Shown here: piece after piece, positions 1-11,700 of the stretch
Numbering within the stretch: position 1 is the first letter of the stretch
How the letters are laid out: each line of letters starts with the position of its first letter
DNA from: Metridium senile
Taxonomy: Eukaryota; Cnidaria; Anthozoa; Actiniaria; Metridiidae
Direction: 5' to 3'
Length of the DNA stretch: 64,000 nucleotides
Assembly (NCBI GenBank): GCA_949775045.1
Contig: OX459102.1
Location: 9,457,738 to 9,521,737, forward strand
Position numbers and translations under genes: made by a program
Notes under the pieces: generated by a model
Database searches by the model: none
What the model saw: only the letters and a program-made list of their open reading frames with translations
Told to the model about the DNA's origin: nothing

Positions 1-905
1 TGCATGTCCTCTATTCCACAGTAGTAATTTGATTCTAGTTCAAGGATAAAGTGTTTGTGCTCCATTCCACAGTAGCAATTTGATTCTATTTCATGGATAT
101 AGTGTTTGTCCTCTATTCCACAGTAGCAATTTGATTCTATTTCAAGGGTATAGTGTTTGCATGTCCTCTATTCCACAGTAGTAATTTGATTCTAGTTCAA
201 GGATAAAGTGTTTGTCCTCTATTCCACAGTAGCAGTTTTATTCTATTTCAAGGATAAAGTGTTTGTGCTCTATTCCACAGTAGCAGTTTTATTCTATTTA
301 ATGGATATAGTGTTTGCATGTCCTCTATTCCACAGTAGTAATTTGATTCTAGTTCAAGGATAAAGTGTTTGTGCTCTATTCCACAGTAGCAATTTGATTC
401 TATTTCATGGATATAGTGTTTGTCCTCTATTCCACAGTAGCAATTTGATTCTATTTCAAGGGTATAGTGTTTGCATGTCCTCTATTCCACAGTAGTAATT
501 TGATTCTAGTTCAAGGATAAAGTGTTTGTGCTCTATTCCACAGTAGCAGTTTTATTCTATTTCATGGATATAGTGTTTGCGCTCTATTCCAAAGTAGCAG
601 TTTTATTCTATTTCATGGATATAGTGTTTGTACAGTAGCAATTTCAAATGATTCTATTATATGGATATAGTGTTTACGCCCTAATCCACAGTAGCAAATT
701 GATTGTATTTCAAGAATATAGTGTTTGCGCTCTATTCCACAGTAGCAGTTTTATTCTATTTCATGGATATAGTGTTTTATGCTCTGCTCCACAGAAGCCA
801 TTTCAAATGATTTTATTTCATGAACATAGTGTTTATACCCTATTCCACAGTAGCAATTTGATTCTATTTCATAGATATACAGTGTTTGCTCTCTAATCCA
901 AAGTA
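1..905. repeat. Minisatellite, ~51-57 bp unit, ~17 copies
   Basis: Intronic array of degenerate units containing tctattccacagtagc, gattctatttc and ggatatagtgtttg. Each unit carries a splice-acceptor-like ...tattccacag. The array decays toward the real acceptor at 989. Confidence 0.92.
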
Positions 906-989
906 TATATTATTTAATGGATATATTGTTTGTGGCGCTCTAGTGTGATCAATCATTGTTTAATGTCTGTTCTGTTTGCTCTACTGCAG

Positions 990-1023
990 GTCCTTGTTAT
1001 TATCTGCGCTGCAAGTGACAAAG
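990..1023 (+). CDS. Gene 1 exon: end of signal peptide
   Basis: A 34-nt exon between the acceptor ctactgcag and the donor G|gtaaaa. It encodes [11 protein letters not shown] and its last base joins 6238 to make D-C-N. The hydrophobic run followed by small residues looks like the h-region and cleavage site of a signal peptide. Assignment rests on splice signals, phase and hydrophobicity; the rest of the N-terminus is outside the window. Confidence 0.65.
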
Positions 1024-4000
1024 GTAAAAATTTCCCTCACAATTTCGACTTCTCTTTATTGATGAATTTTCCGTTTCTGTTATCTTATATAAGATAACGT
1101 AAACTTAGAAGCAAAATCAAGTAAAAAATGCGTTGCGTTATTGGCTTTTAAGCGAGAACCCTAAAAGGTACACATGGAAAATATTTCCAATCGTTAAAGG
1201 TGCGCCGATTGCCCCTGAGTCTTGGACAAAAATGGAGTCTCCCAGGGATGCTACAACTTCGGGGAAACCATTTATTGTATTTTACATTTATTTTCTCGGA
1301 CCATAAATTATTCATAAGTTCGTACGTATATGCGCACACTATTTGGGGCACATGGATGGGTTTTCAAACCATATAAAACATGATAGCGAGTTTATTTTCA
1401 TATTAGGGGTATCCAAAACTTCACAAAATGTTATGTCATGTCATGTCATGCTACGTTACGTTACGTTACGCTTTATGTTTTTTAAGGAGGCTCGGTTTAT
1501 TTTATAAAAGGCTAGGAGGCTCGGTACCCTTCGCAAACTTGACGACCTCTCATTTTTGACGGGCCATATCTTTTGATTCACTGAACAAAAAGATACGAAA
1601 CTTTGCAAGCAAATACACATTGCTTTTAACTTTATCCTAATATAAAGTTTGTTTATATCGGAGCGTCCATAGCAACGGAAATGCGATTATTTAATTAATA
1701 AATAATTATTTGTTAAGTTTTGTGTGTTTGATTGTTTTTTTTTTATATATATATAATATACAATAAACACTTAACTCACTATAGAATTTATTCGAGTTTG
1801 GCTTGCGTTACTCGCGAAGCCATTGAAGTGTTGTGAAGCAGCGAGTCGTGACAAATGCGCACGGTAAAAATGTTGAAATGAATTAGGCCTCGTCTACACG
1901 AATCCGATCCGGCTGAAACCGCATAGAAATATTTGCGTCCACACGAATCCGCGTATCCGGAGGATTCAAGTAAAAGTATGCGGTTTCCGTGACCGGATTC
2001 ACTGGATTCGTGTGGACGATAGGCCGATTCACATCAAAAAGTATGCGGTTTCAAAAGTATCCGGATCCGTGTAGACGGGGTCTTAGGGGCTGTATATATG
2101 AAGGCGAGTTGTCCCTGCTAGCCGGGATAACACCATTGTGTCCCCAGGGGAATATAAAACAATAGAGTTAACCCTGCTAGCAGGGACAACTCGCCTTCAT
2201 ATAAACAGCCCCTTAGTGAATGCAGGCTCCGAAAACGAAATCATCAAGCGTCGACTTGTGTGAAGTCAAGCGCCCAAACACCAAAAAGTATAATTTTCAG
2301 TGCATTCCAGAAAAACTTTGACAATAAAAAATACACCAACATGTTCAGCAATAACAAAAGTTTTTTTTCAAGAGGTTTATAGAAAAAAAATTATCTCGGA
2401 TTTTTGAAATCGCGACAGAAAACGCGGAGAAATTTATTATGATACTGACGCGCCCCAAAAAAGCTCTTTTTAAACAAATAGAAAAAAATCGATGTTTAAA
2501 ATCGCTGATTGAACTCAAATTTTTACCCTCAATTTGATTTTGTTTAAACTTTGTAAATTTGAGGCACTAGACCTAATCTATATGCACAAGCGTGGTTTTA
2601 TTAGAATTTACCTTATATACGAGAGATATTTAGCGTTTTGTAAATTCCGGGGGGTCGCATTTCCGTTGCTATGGGCGCTCCGATATAAACAAACTTTATA
2701 TTTGGATAAAGTTCAATGCAATGTGTATTTGCTGGCAAAGTTTCGTATTATTTTGTTCAGTGAATCGAAAGATATGGCCCCTTAAAAATGAGAGGTCGTC
2801 AAGTTTGCGAAGGGTACCGAGCCTCATTAAAATAACTTAAATTAAGAAGCAAAATCAAGTAAAAAATTACCCTAAAAAGTGCGTTGCGTTATTGGCTTTT
2901 GAGCGAGAACCCTTAAGGATACACATAGAAAATATTTCCAGTCGTGAAAAGGTGCGCCAATCGCCCCTAAATCTTGGACAAAGGGAGTCTCATGTCATGT
3001 CATGTTACTACGTTACGGGTCATTTTAGGTCATATCATATTAAAGCCGTCATGTGACATCCGTTCAAAGTTTGGCCCACTTTTGACCTAATTTCGCCGTC
3101 TGAAAGTTCAAAAAATCGAAATGTTTGTGGGTCTCGTGCACTGTTCTGCTGCGAATATTACAATTCTTTTTACATGGTTTCAAAGATCATCATTTCAGCT
3201 TTGAAACTATGATAATGTGTTTTATGTTAATAGAAAATAATTTATTTACATTTATAGTTATTTGAAGCATTAGGAGCCGGAGAGGACTTTTTTTTGTACG
3301 AGATCTCCAGTCGAGCTAAACAATAGGTTGTGGTTTTGATAGTTGTAAGTGTTGACAGATAGTGTTATAAGCCGTTGGGATTAGCAACCACAGTAATCCT
3401 TATTCTAACAGCGCGCGAACAAATGCCAGGTTCGGATCGTAACGAGATTAACTAAATATGGATAGTTTTGCTCCAAATATGGCATGAACCCCAAGGTTTG
3501 GCGCGGAATACAAATCAGTGAGCGAAGGGAAATATTGCGCCAACAGACGACGAGAACTCTCCTCAAAGTCTGTTTGGTTATACCTGATACTTGTTCCGAT
3601 AAGAACAGGTACATAATAGATTCAAAACTGCTTGGTATAGAACTACGGAAACTAAGGAATCTTTCAATCACTAAAGTCTTTAGTTTGATGTTGAGACCAG
3701 CTCTCTCAGAAGCAAAGCTAATGGTAATAACTTGATGTATTTTAAACAAAGCGGCTCAATCCTAACGTCATTTGCCTTCTTGTCCATCTACTTTCGAAAG
3801 GGAGCTTTAGAACTACCAAGGAACACAAAGTTGGACAATGTTTGTCGTAAGGTAATCAAAACAATTAACTTCGCAGATCCCGCGCAATCACAACAAAGCG
3901 CGCCAAAATCATTGTGTCACTGCAGAGCCATAATTGTTACAATGTTCCAGCAAATACGAGAGTTCGAGGATAAACTGAAAGCAAGCCAGAAAATGATGAG

Positions 4001-7000
4001 CAAAACGAACATCAATCCGCCGAAACAAGCCTCTACGCCGCTCAGCGATGCACCTAGAAAGCGGACATATGCTGACATGAATTCGTCAGTGTGCGAGGTC
4101 AAAGGACCAAAACAGGCCTGACTTTAATAAATCCAGGAGAGTTCCCGATTGGCAAATACTTTTGATGAAAATTCAATTACGACTTCTACTATATTTCGTA
4201 CTAACTATAAACTATAGACGTTTAATTTATAAACATCTAAACATTCTACACTCGGAAAAAAGTCTAATATCATTTGTGAATGCAAATCAGCACATTGAGT
4301 GTTTAATGAAAGTAATAAATAATACATTTAATGCTAATTTTTTCTGATGGTTTGATTGACACTACAAATTAACTTGACTAATTGTAACTCTAAAATAACC
4401 AAAATCTATAAGGTATAGAGAATTATATATACTATTAAATTAGAATGCATTCATTATATCCGTGAAACACAATTAACTATTTTATGCAAAATATTGCTAA
4501 TTAAACAATAGAAACAAAGGATTTTGGACTAACTTGCGCAATTTTGTTAGCAAACAAATTTCATTAAAATAAATATACAGCACCTTTTCCACATGTTCAT
4601 GCGTAAAAATATTACTTCAAAATGAAATCTTTCCTTGGTGGTTTCTAGGTGTTGTCGCCCGAAACCAGCGGAGTTACCAGGTGATTCGCCCGTAACTCTG
4701 CGAGAGACAACGTTTTACAGTATGTTTTTATTCACGTATTAGTAGTTTAGAATCGATCAATTAAATGCGTAAAAATATTACTTCAAAATGAAATCTTTCC
4801 TTGGTGGTTTCTAGGTGTTGTCGCCCGAAACCAGTGGAGTTACCAGGTGATTCGCCCGTAACTCTGCGAGAGACAACGTTTTACAGTATGTTTTTATACA
4901 CGTATTAGTAGCTTAGAATCGATCAATTAAATGCGTAAAAATATTACTTCAAAATGAAATCTTTCCTTGGTGGTTTCTAGGTGTTGTCGCCCGAAACCAG
5001 CGGAGTTACCAGGTGATTCGCCCGTAACTCTGCGAGAGACAACGTTTTACAGTATGTTTTTATACACGTATTAGTAGCTTAGAATCGATCAATTAAATGC
5101 GTAAAAATATTACTTCAAAATGAAATCTTTCCTTGGTGGTTTCTAGGTGTTGTCGCCCGAAACCAGCGGAGTTACCAGGTGATTCGCCCGTAACTCTGCG
5201 AGAGACAACGTTTTACAGTATGTTTTTATACACGTATTAGTAGCTTAGAATCGATCAATTAAATGCGTAAAAATATTACTTCAAAATGAAATCTTTCCTT
5301 GGTGGTTTCTAGGTGTTGTCGCCCGAAACCAGCAGAGTTACCAGGTGATTCGCCCGTAAATCTGCGAGAGACAACGTTTTACAGTATGTTTTTATACACG
5401 TATTATTAGTCGCTTGGAATCGATCAATTAAATGCGTAAAAATATGAAATATTAAACTGTTTTGTTCGTGCTTGTTGGTAAAGAATAAATAAAAGACACA
5501 ATATAGATTCAGTAGCAGTAACTTTTAAATTGCAAATTGTTTCACGGTCAAATAAAAATCACTCTTTGCACTCTGAACATACATGAAAGAACAAACAGTA
5601 TGATAACTATGTTCTAAATTCACTTATTTTTAAAATCGTATGCGTTTGTATGCAATGTAAGCGATTATTCAAATATTTAGATTTCGACTTGGGTCGGAAA
5701 ACTTGCGCTACACAAGATTGTTACACACTGTTCATTATGAACAAAATACAGTCGGCAATAGTTATGATTTATTTTAACCCACTACGCTAGCTTTATATTT
5801 AGTTGGTTGATTTAATCTTTTTATCTTCACAACACCTCTGCTATGTTCTCTGACCGCAGGCATTGGGATTTATAGGGCGCACAGCTTGAATCCAGCGGAC
5901 CTGAGGTCCGGTGGATTCAAGCTGTGCGTACAAAAAAAAGCCATCTCCGGCTCGTAATGAAAGACATTTTCAGGTTGTCATCGAAGCCGTAATTTTGGTA
6001 GTTTTTCTTTAGTAGAGTGATTTTCATATGACCGTGAAAGAATTGGCAAACTAATAGTTGTTACTACACTCTGAATCTATTGTTTTCTTTCGTTCTTTAC
6101 CAACAAGTACGAACTAAATAGTCGTTTTTCTTGCACGGTCAAATGAAAATCACTCTAGTCTTTTTTTTCCATGCAATAGTTCTGATTTACCCACAACTGT
6201 TGATACCAAAATTTTGAAATATTATTTTGTTTGTTAGATTGCAACAAAATTCTTATTCTTCCTGATGTAAACATAACTTCAACCTCATCAAAAGATCCCC
6301 CAGCTGAATATGGACCACAACAAGCCATACTTCACAATGCGCATGCATGGTGTGCTGGCATAGATAAAGCTGACCAGCATCTTGTAGTAGACTTGGGGCT
6401 CGTGAAGATGATCAAGTCAATTGCTATACAAGGAAACCCAATAAACGATAAATATATCAAGACCTTCAACTTGTCTTATGGAGTAACTGCGAACCGGTGG
6501 ATTACTATGAACAACACTGTGAGTGTAAATGCTGTGCTGTGCTGTGCTGTGCTGTGCTGTGCTGTGCTGTGCTGTGCTGTGCTGTGCTGTGCTGTGCTGT
6601 GCTGTAATTTAAAAGTGGTTTTCTTGACTTTTTTAAGTTCAAAGGCAATTCAAACGAAACAACAACCCGTATTGAGACTCTACAAAGCCTTACCGCTGCC
6701 CGCTATGTTCGCATCTCACCGGTTAGCTGGTATGGCCACGTGTGTGCGAGAATTGGGCTGTTTGGATGCGATGCAAGTATGTGTACGCTAATGCTTCAGT
6801 TTAACGTCATCTAGCACCGATGTACTTTGTGACAAAAGGCACAATTACATATGTTAAGCCTCAGCTTGTAAAATGTTCACTAATTCCAAGCAAAGAACAA
6901 AACAAATATTTTCCTTTAATAATTGAAAACACATTTGAATTTAATCCGAATTGAAGCGTTCCCTTGATCGATGCGCTTTTAACCAACCAACCCAACCCAA

Positions 7001-8665
7001 CCCAACCCAACCCAACCCAACCATATGCCACTCCCTTACAAATCACCTCCCCACCTCCTCCATTTATTACTTTGCTATGTTACTTAAAGTTTGCTTAGCT
7101 GCCAAGAACATTGAACAGTTGTACATTTTAGGTTTTAATTTTTTGCGTACCTGAAAAAAAGTTGGCTATGCTAGCAAATCACTAATATTGTAATTTAATA
7201 CACAGTTAATAATTGAATGCAAATAAGTGTTGAAAAGCCCGTAAGTGAAAACTCATTAAAGATATGTATGCCATGTACCTCTTAATACTGGTCAACTTCA
7301 AAATCGACCGCCGATGACCTCTAGGTCAAAGGGACCACCCACTAAGAGACTGTTCAGTTTACTTTTATTTATATATAATTATTTGCTTGATTGCCTTGCA
7401 GCCCCATTGCGTGCGTTGGGTATGATGAATGGCGACATACCAGATAGTTCCATCAGTGCTACGTCGGTTATATCATCGTATCATGGTTATTTGGGACGTC
7501 TGCATTTGACAAAGACATCTGAACAATATTGGGGTGCTAGAGTCTACGATCAAAACCAATGGCTTCAGATTGATTTAATGCATTTAGTGTTTATTTCAGC
7601 AGTTGCGACGCAAAGTCAACAAAAGTATCGTTATATGGTGGACCTCTATTCCTTGTCGTTCAGCAATGACAGTTCGTCATGGACGAAGATCCGTGGGAAG
7701 GTGGTAAGGAATTAAGCCTCGATTTGGGGCGCACTAGATAAGAGTTCAAACCTTTATAGGCTCCTTCTGCGTGTACTGGAAACCTATTGTATTCTTTGTT
7801 AGCTTTGTTCTTTGTTTAAATTAAGTCTTTTGTAATTATTTCTATTGAATTACGTAGACTGTGTCCAGTACACGGAAAAGGAGCCCCTTTATATTGCTTT
7901 TTCCTGTTTTGTTTTATGTTTGGATCTATTTGTGCATGCTTTGTTGTGAATAATGTACCCCGGGTGGGGGGTGTGAGGGGTGTGTTGGGAGGGGGGGGGG
8001 GGGGGTTCCCGGCGTAAAGTAACGGGTATGCTCGTCGGAAATTTCCAAAAATACCCTTTAAATATATTGGAAATTTTTTCAAAAGGGCGTGGCTTGGCAA
8101 ATTTTATGAGATACCTTTTCCTTGAGTAATATTCTGAGTTTACGCAGACATACGCATTTCGTTATTATGCAATGGGCTTGTTGCTTTTTCAACACCCTAA
8201 AAGATACCTGATTTGCTTAACCTCAAATTTAAGAAACTAAAAGATACCAAATCGCTGATTTTTACCCCTAAGAGATACTACGAGCATACCCGTTACTTTG
8301 CATCCGGAGCCCCTCCCTCTAAACACCCCTACCCCCCCTCCCCCCGGGCGATATCTACTTCGCATTCGGCGAATAATTTTTAAATATATTGTAATGGCTC
8401 CAACCCAATCCAAAGCTCGGTTTTGTTGCATTTAGGGTTTTCAAGGCAACACAGAAATAAATGTACCCGTAACACATATGATGGAACCTGTGCTATATGC
8501 ACGCTTTGTTCGATTTCACCCTATGACCTGGATACACAAAATGCATATGAGGGTAGAAGTTTATTCTTACGGAAAAGGCAAGTTTACATGTATACAAAGG
8601 AAAAATCAGCACTTCCACAATGTTATCCTTGTTGCAGCTGTTTTTGGTAGTTGTGGTCACTGTCA

Positions 8666-8722
<57 letters not shown>

Positions 8723-11700
8723 TCGATGTCGATGTCGCTGTCGCTGTCGCTGTCACTGTCACCGTCGCTGTCACCGTCAATGTGACCGTCAATGTCACTG
8801 TCACCGTCAATGTGACCGTCACCGTCATTGTCACCGCCATGTCAATGTTATTGTTATTTTTAAATATGGAGGTGAAAACCAGAATTGTACATAGTAGAAT
8901 TTTGATGTTCTCTGGATTTTATTTTTTAAGTTGAGCTTTCGACCTTTAGCACTAAGGTCTTTATAACTAGATTACGGATCGACAAATCGTCTACAAATAC
9001 ACTGTTGTCAAGCACCGGAAAAAGGGACCAACTCAAATTGAGACGAAAATATATATCGCCTGATTTTGTTCATTTCACATTTAGAGAGACAAATTCACGA
9101 ACGATTTCTTTGTCCTCTAGTGTGACAAAAGCTATTGCAGGCTCGTAACATGGTATATGGGATCAGGGATCAGCATTATTTTGGGATCAGGGATCAGAAT
9201 TTTTGCTTTGGGATCGGGATCACAGCCACTGGGATCAGGATCATGAGAAAATACAGCCGAATCAGGGATCAAAACGGGGATCAAGGATCAAAAGTTTGGA
9301 AAACATTTGGCTCAGGGATCAAAAATTCCGAAATGATCCTGGATCAATAGGTTCAAAATATACCATGTTACGAGCCTGCTAATGTTCCTGTCATCTATTG
9401 ACTATTTGAATATCATACACTAGCTTCCCCTGCTGATCTTGGCATAGCATATCCCAGCAATGAAGTACAAGATAGCCAAATCACAGCCTCAAGTCATGCA
9501 ACTCATAACGAGCCCTACCGAGGAAGACTTAACTATCAGAAATGGCTGAAAGTCGGTTGGTGTGCAGGCAGAGGAGACAGGGACCGATGGCTTCAGTTTG
9601 ACTTGGGTCACACGATGCTTGTCATGGCGATTGTCACACAAGGCAGAGGAAGCGGTTGGTATTGGGTGACAATGTTCAAGGTAACGCTCATTTTATATCT
9701 TTATTGTATAAATTTTCAAAATCGCATTAACCATTGTTTTGTTCATTTTTGCTCAAAATTAAATTCTTAAAAGTTTTAAAAAGCAAAATAAATACCCTGT
9801 TAAACCCATATGAAAACCCTATCAAAACACTATTAAAATACACTATTTTAGGGGCCGGGGCGTGGGGGATCGCGGTATCACTGTATTCGAACAGTTTTTG
9901 CTCGGTATTGCAGTAAATAAATATTGCGGTATTCTCAAAGTCAGCGATACACGGTATTTTCGTTTTTTTAAGTGCAGGTATACGAAAATTTATCAATTTA
10001 ATCACGGGATTGCGGTATTGCCCGATACTTCCTACCTCGCCGCGATGACATGTTCGTAAAAGATTCAAATGTCCCGAAATTTTGACTGAAAGCAAACAGC
10101 AAGGTATACTATTGAGGGCCCGGGAGGGGGGAGTACTCCCATTGTCCAAGTGCATGGTAGAGGTGATCGGCGTACCTTTTAGGGTAAAAACATTTATTGT
10201 GCGTACCTTTTCGTGTCCTTTTAGGGTTCTGGCTCAAAAATCAGTTACGTAACATGATTTTGTACCTGCAAGAGTCATTTTTACTCTGTTTTGTTTCTTT
10301 TTGGGGGTAAAAATCGACAAAGTTTTATCGGTTATCTTTTTTACAGGGATTGAGGGTCTATTGACTTTTAACAGGATGGCAATTTGTGATTTTTGGTACG
10401 GTATAGCGGTATTTTCGATTTTTCTACGCGATGTCGCGGTATTTGGGGTCCCCCACGCTCCCTGCACTATGAAAACCCTATGAAATACACTATAAAATGC
10501 ACTATGAAAACCCTATGAAACATCATGAAATATCCATGAAACGCTGTAAAAAAAACCTATGAAACCTCATTTAACCCAATATAATACCCTTTGCATTTTC
10601 AATGTGTAAATCAGTTTTCATTTTGTTCGTTTATACTGCAGATTTCCTTTAGTTTGAACGGCAACGATTGGTTTTTATACAAGCACGATGAGAAACAGGA
10701 ATATCCTACGGTAAAGTGTTAAATAAAAACATGCTGGTAAATGAACGAAAGAATGAAAGAAAAAATGGAAGAATTAAAGAATGAATGGATGGATGGATGG
10801 ATGACTGAATGAATGGATGAATAATTAAATGGATGGATGGATGAATGGATGGATGGATGGATGAATGTATAAGTGGATTAATTTATAATTATAATTAACG
10901 AACGAACAAAAATATATAATTCAACAATAATTAGATAGACAGATAAATGAACAAATACCTTTGCATTTAGTTTTAATAAAGAATTCGTCGTTTAGTTTTT
11001 CACAGGCAATTCAGATGCTACCGGTTACGTGACCAATTATTTCAATAGAGATATCAAGGCCAGGTTTGTAAAAGTTCATGCAGTCCGTTTTGTTCCATAT
11101 CCTAGTAACGAAAACGCATGTATGAGAGCAACACTACTTGGAAGGCGAAAAGGTAATATATATCGTGCATTCATGTTATTTCATTCATTCATTCATTCGC
11201 CCATTCATTTCAATCAATCAATCAATTATTCTATCATTCATTCATTCATTCATCCATCCATCCATCCTTCCATTTATCTATCCATTCATCCATCCATTCA
11301 TTTATTCATTCATTCATTCATTCATTCATTCATCCATCCATTTATCCATTCATTCATTCATTCATCCATCCATCCATCCATCCATTCATTCATCCATCCA
11401 TCCATCCATTCATTCATTGATTCATTGATTCATTCATTTATTTGATGTACCTTTCTTTTACGGGTTAGCGAGTACTCTAAAGTACATGATTTGTCTTTCC
11501 AAAGGCTCCCTTGGTTTTCCTGTGTTTGCCAATCAAGACACCTCTCCGTTCATCACTGCTGTCCATCATCAATCCTTAACGCTCCGATGTGAAGCTGTTG
11601 GTGACCAGCCCATCTTTGTCACTTGGAAAAGTAACGGTAAATTCCTTGCAAATGGATCTTCTCCGACAATTTTGATCGGGCCAGAAGCTGAGGGATATTA

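Larger units (their letters stand above)
1517..2824. mobile_element. Non-autonomous DNA transposon with ~170-bp inverted arms
   Basis: Left arm 1517-1686 is repeated in inverse at 2655-2824 with few differences (outer end AGGCTCGGTACCC). There is no transposase frame inside. Two smaller TTA-flanked MITEs sit in its interior. A stray piece of the end (aggaggctcgg) also lies just outside at 1486. Located in intron 1 of gene 1. Confidence 0.75.

Noticed and set aside
3405..4121. Possible gene from overlapping frames (114, 83 and 129 codons)
   Set aside because: No domain, no codon or splice support, and frames on opposite strands overlap; noted only as a possible decayed insertion.
8478..8934. 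Cys/Arg- and Val-rich open frames on both strands
   Set aside because: Produced by the (TGTCGC)n microsatellite; only 8436-8577 is a real exon here.
11029..11445. 138-codon open frame
   Set aside because: The first 41 codons are the true exon (frame confirmed); the remainder is intronic TTCA repeat beyond the donor at 11153.
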